Below the pieces are notes generated by a model that saw nothing but the letters and a program-made list of their open reading frames with translations, was not told where the DNA came from and searched no databases. From Oscillospiraceae bacterium (GTDB taxonomy: Bacteria; Bacillota; Clostridia; Oscillospirales; Oscillospiraceae): a DNA stretch of 6,350 nt. Both the position numbers and the translations under genes were made by a program. The DNA is taken from the NCBI GenBank assembly GCA_024404735.1, contig JAKSPP010000082.1, positions 1 through 6,350 of the forward strand. The letters are read 5' to 3'. Shown here one piece after another: positions 6,119 through 6,350 of this stretch (positions are counted from its first letter, which is position 1; the number at the start of each line of letters is the position of its first letter).

Positions 6119-6350
6119 TTCCCACACGCAATTTCAATACGGCCGGAATGGTTCTGAAGGTTCTCAGGGAGGTCGGCGAAATGAAGCTTGTTCTTGCGCA
6201 CATGGGCTCCTGGAGTGAATGGGATGAGACGGAAAAGTACCTCTGCGGTGCTCCCGTCTGGATAGACACAGGCTTCTCCCTCGGCCCCGTTGAGATGAAG
6301 GATGGCTTTAAGTGCCCCGCCGGGGATGACTGCAACCTTGATGAGGAGCG

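Larger units (their letters stand above)
5708..6350 (+). pseudogene. Amidohydrolase-family (amidohydrolase 2, TIM-barrel) gene, frameshifted with missing internal segment, 3' end outside window
   Basis: The first frame gives IIDFHTHFFPD (residues 2-12) with the metal-binding HxH (H6, H8), then GAIHPDYED and GLKIHPAYQGRDLDDISFLRLLAA (109-132), all typical of amidohydrolase-2 proteins. It then loses similarity and stops at TGA 6155-6157, 149 codons in. Similarity resumes one frame back: a readable frame covers at least 6106-6350, with EIGVPT at about 6109-6126 and MVLKVLREVGEMKLVLAHMG from 6148, then CGAPVWIDTGFSLG. Restoring one base near 6105 would join LLAA to xLEIGVPT, but about 20 or more residues normally found between GVP and the MVL helix, including a conserved His-Ala-Gly strand that supplies a metal-binding His, are still absent. 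The gene therefore looks inactive, or the assembly is wrong here. Intact relatives hydrolyse or decarboxylate small substrates; the substrate is not predictable. It has its own promoter and is probably unrelated to the upstream operon. Confidence 0.8.

Overview
All genes recognised here lie on the + strand. The window looks like a chromosomal stretch of a gut-type Clostridia (Firmicutes; possibly Oscillospirales, a soft inference). The basis is strong GGAGG-type Shine-Dalgarno sites, compact gene spacing, intrinsic hairpin/T-tract terminators, intermediate base composition and the flavour of the proteins. I see no rRNA, tRNA, CRISPR array, insertion sequence or phage gene.

Layout: (1) 1-656 is the 3' nine-tenths or so of sfsA, whose start lies before the window. 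(2) 657-810 holds an A-tract palindrome, a near-consensus promoter (710-739) and, only about 10 nt after its predicted start point, a strong terminator-like hairpin (757-795). (3) 811-3586 is a tight three-gene block: a circularly permuted ATP-grasp protein, an alpha-E protein overlapping it by 19 nt, and a transglutaminase-like cysteine protein. (4) A second terminator-like hairpin (3585-3614) overlaps the transglutaminase stop codon. (5) 3630-5515 is a pair of AstE/AspA-type M14 paralogues joined by an ATGA overlap. The first has an intact zinc site; the second has lost nearly all of it and is probably a pseudoenzyme. (6) 5516-5707 contains a conventional terminator (5581-5611) and a new promoter (5635-5663). 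(7) 5708-6350 is an amidohydrolase gene broken by a frame change and an apparent internal loss, and it runs off the window.

The central five genes are the part worth attention. Permuted ATP-grasp, alpha-E and transglutaminase proteins form a known conserved neighbourhood, often accompanied by the proteasome-like peptidase Anbu, and have been predicted to make and process amide-linked peptides or tags. No Anbu gene is present here. In its place sits a metal-dependent amide hydrolase with a catalytically dead-looking sister. My inference is a ligase (ATP-grasp with alpha-E) that forms amide bonds, a papain-fold enzyme that hydrolyses or transfers them, and an M14 deacylase or carboxypeptidase that trims the product, with the pseudoenzyme as partner or substrate-binding subunit. 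The substrate cannot be told from sequence. Both hairpins that precede operon segments end exactly 15 nt before a start codon and leave no room for another promoter, which suggests that read-through or attenuation sets expression.
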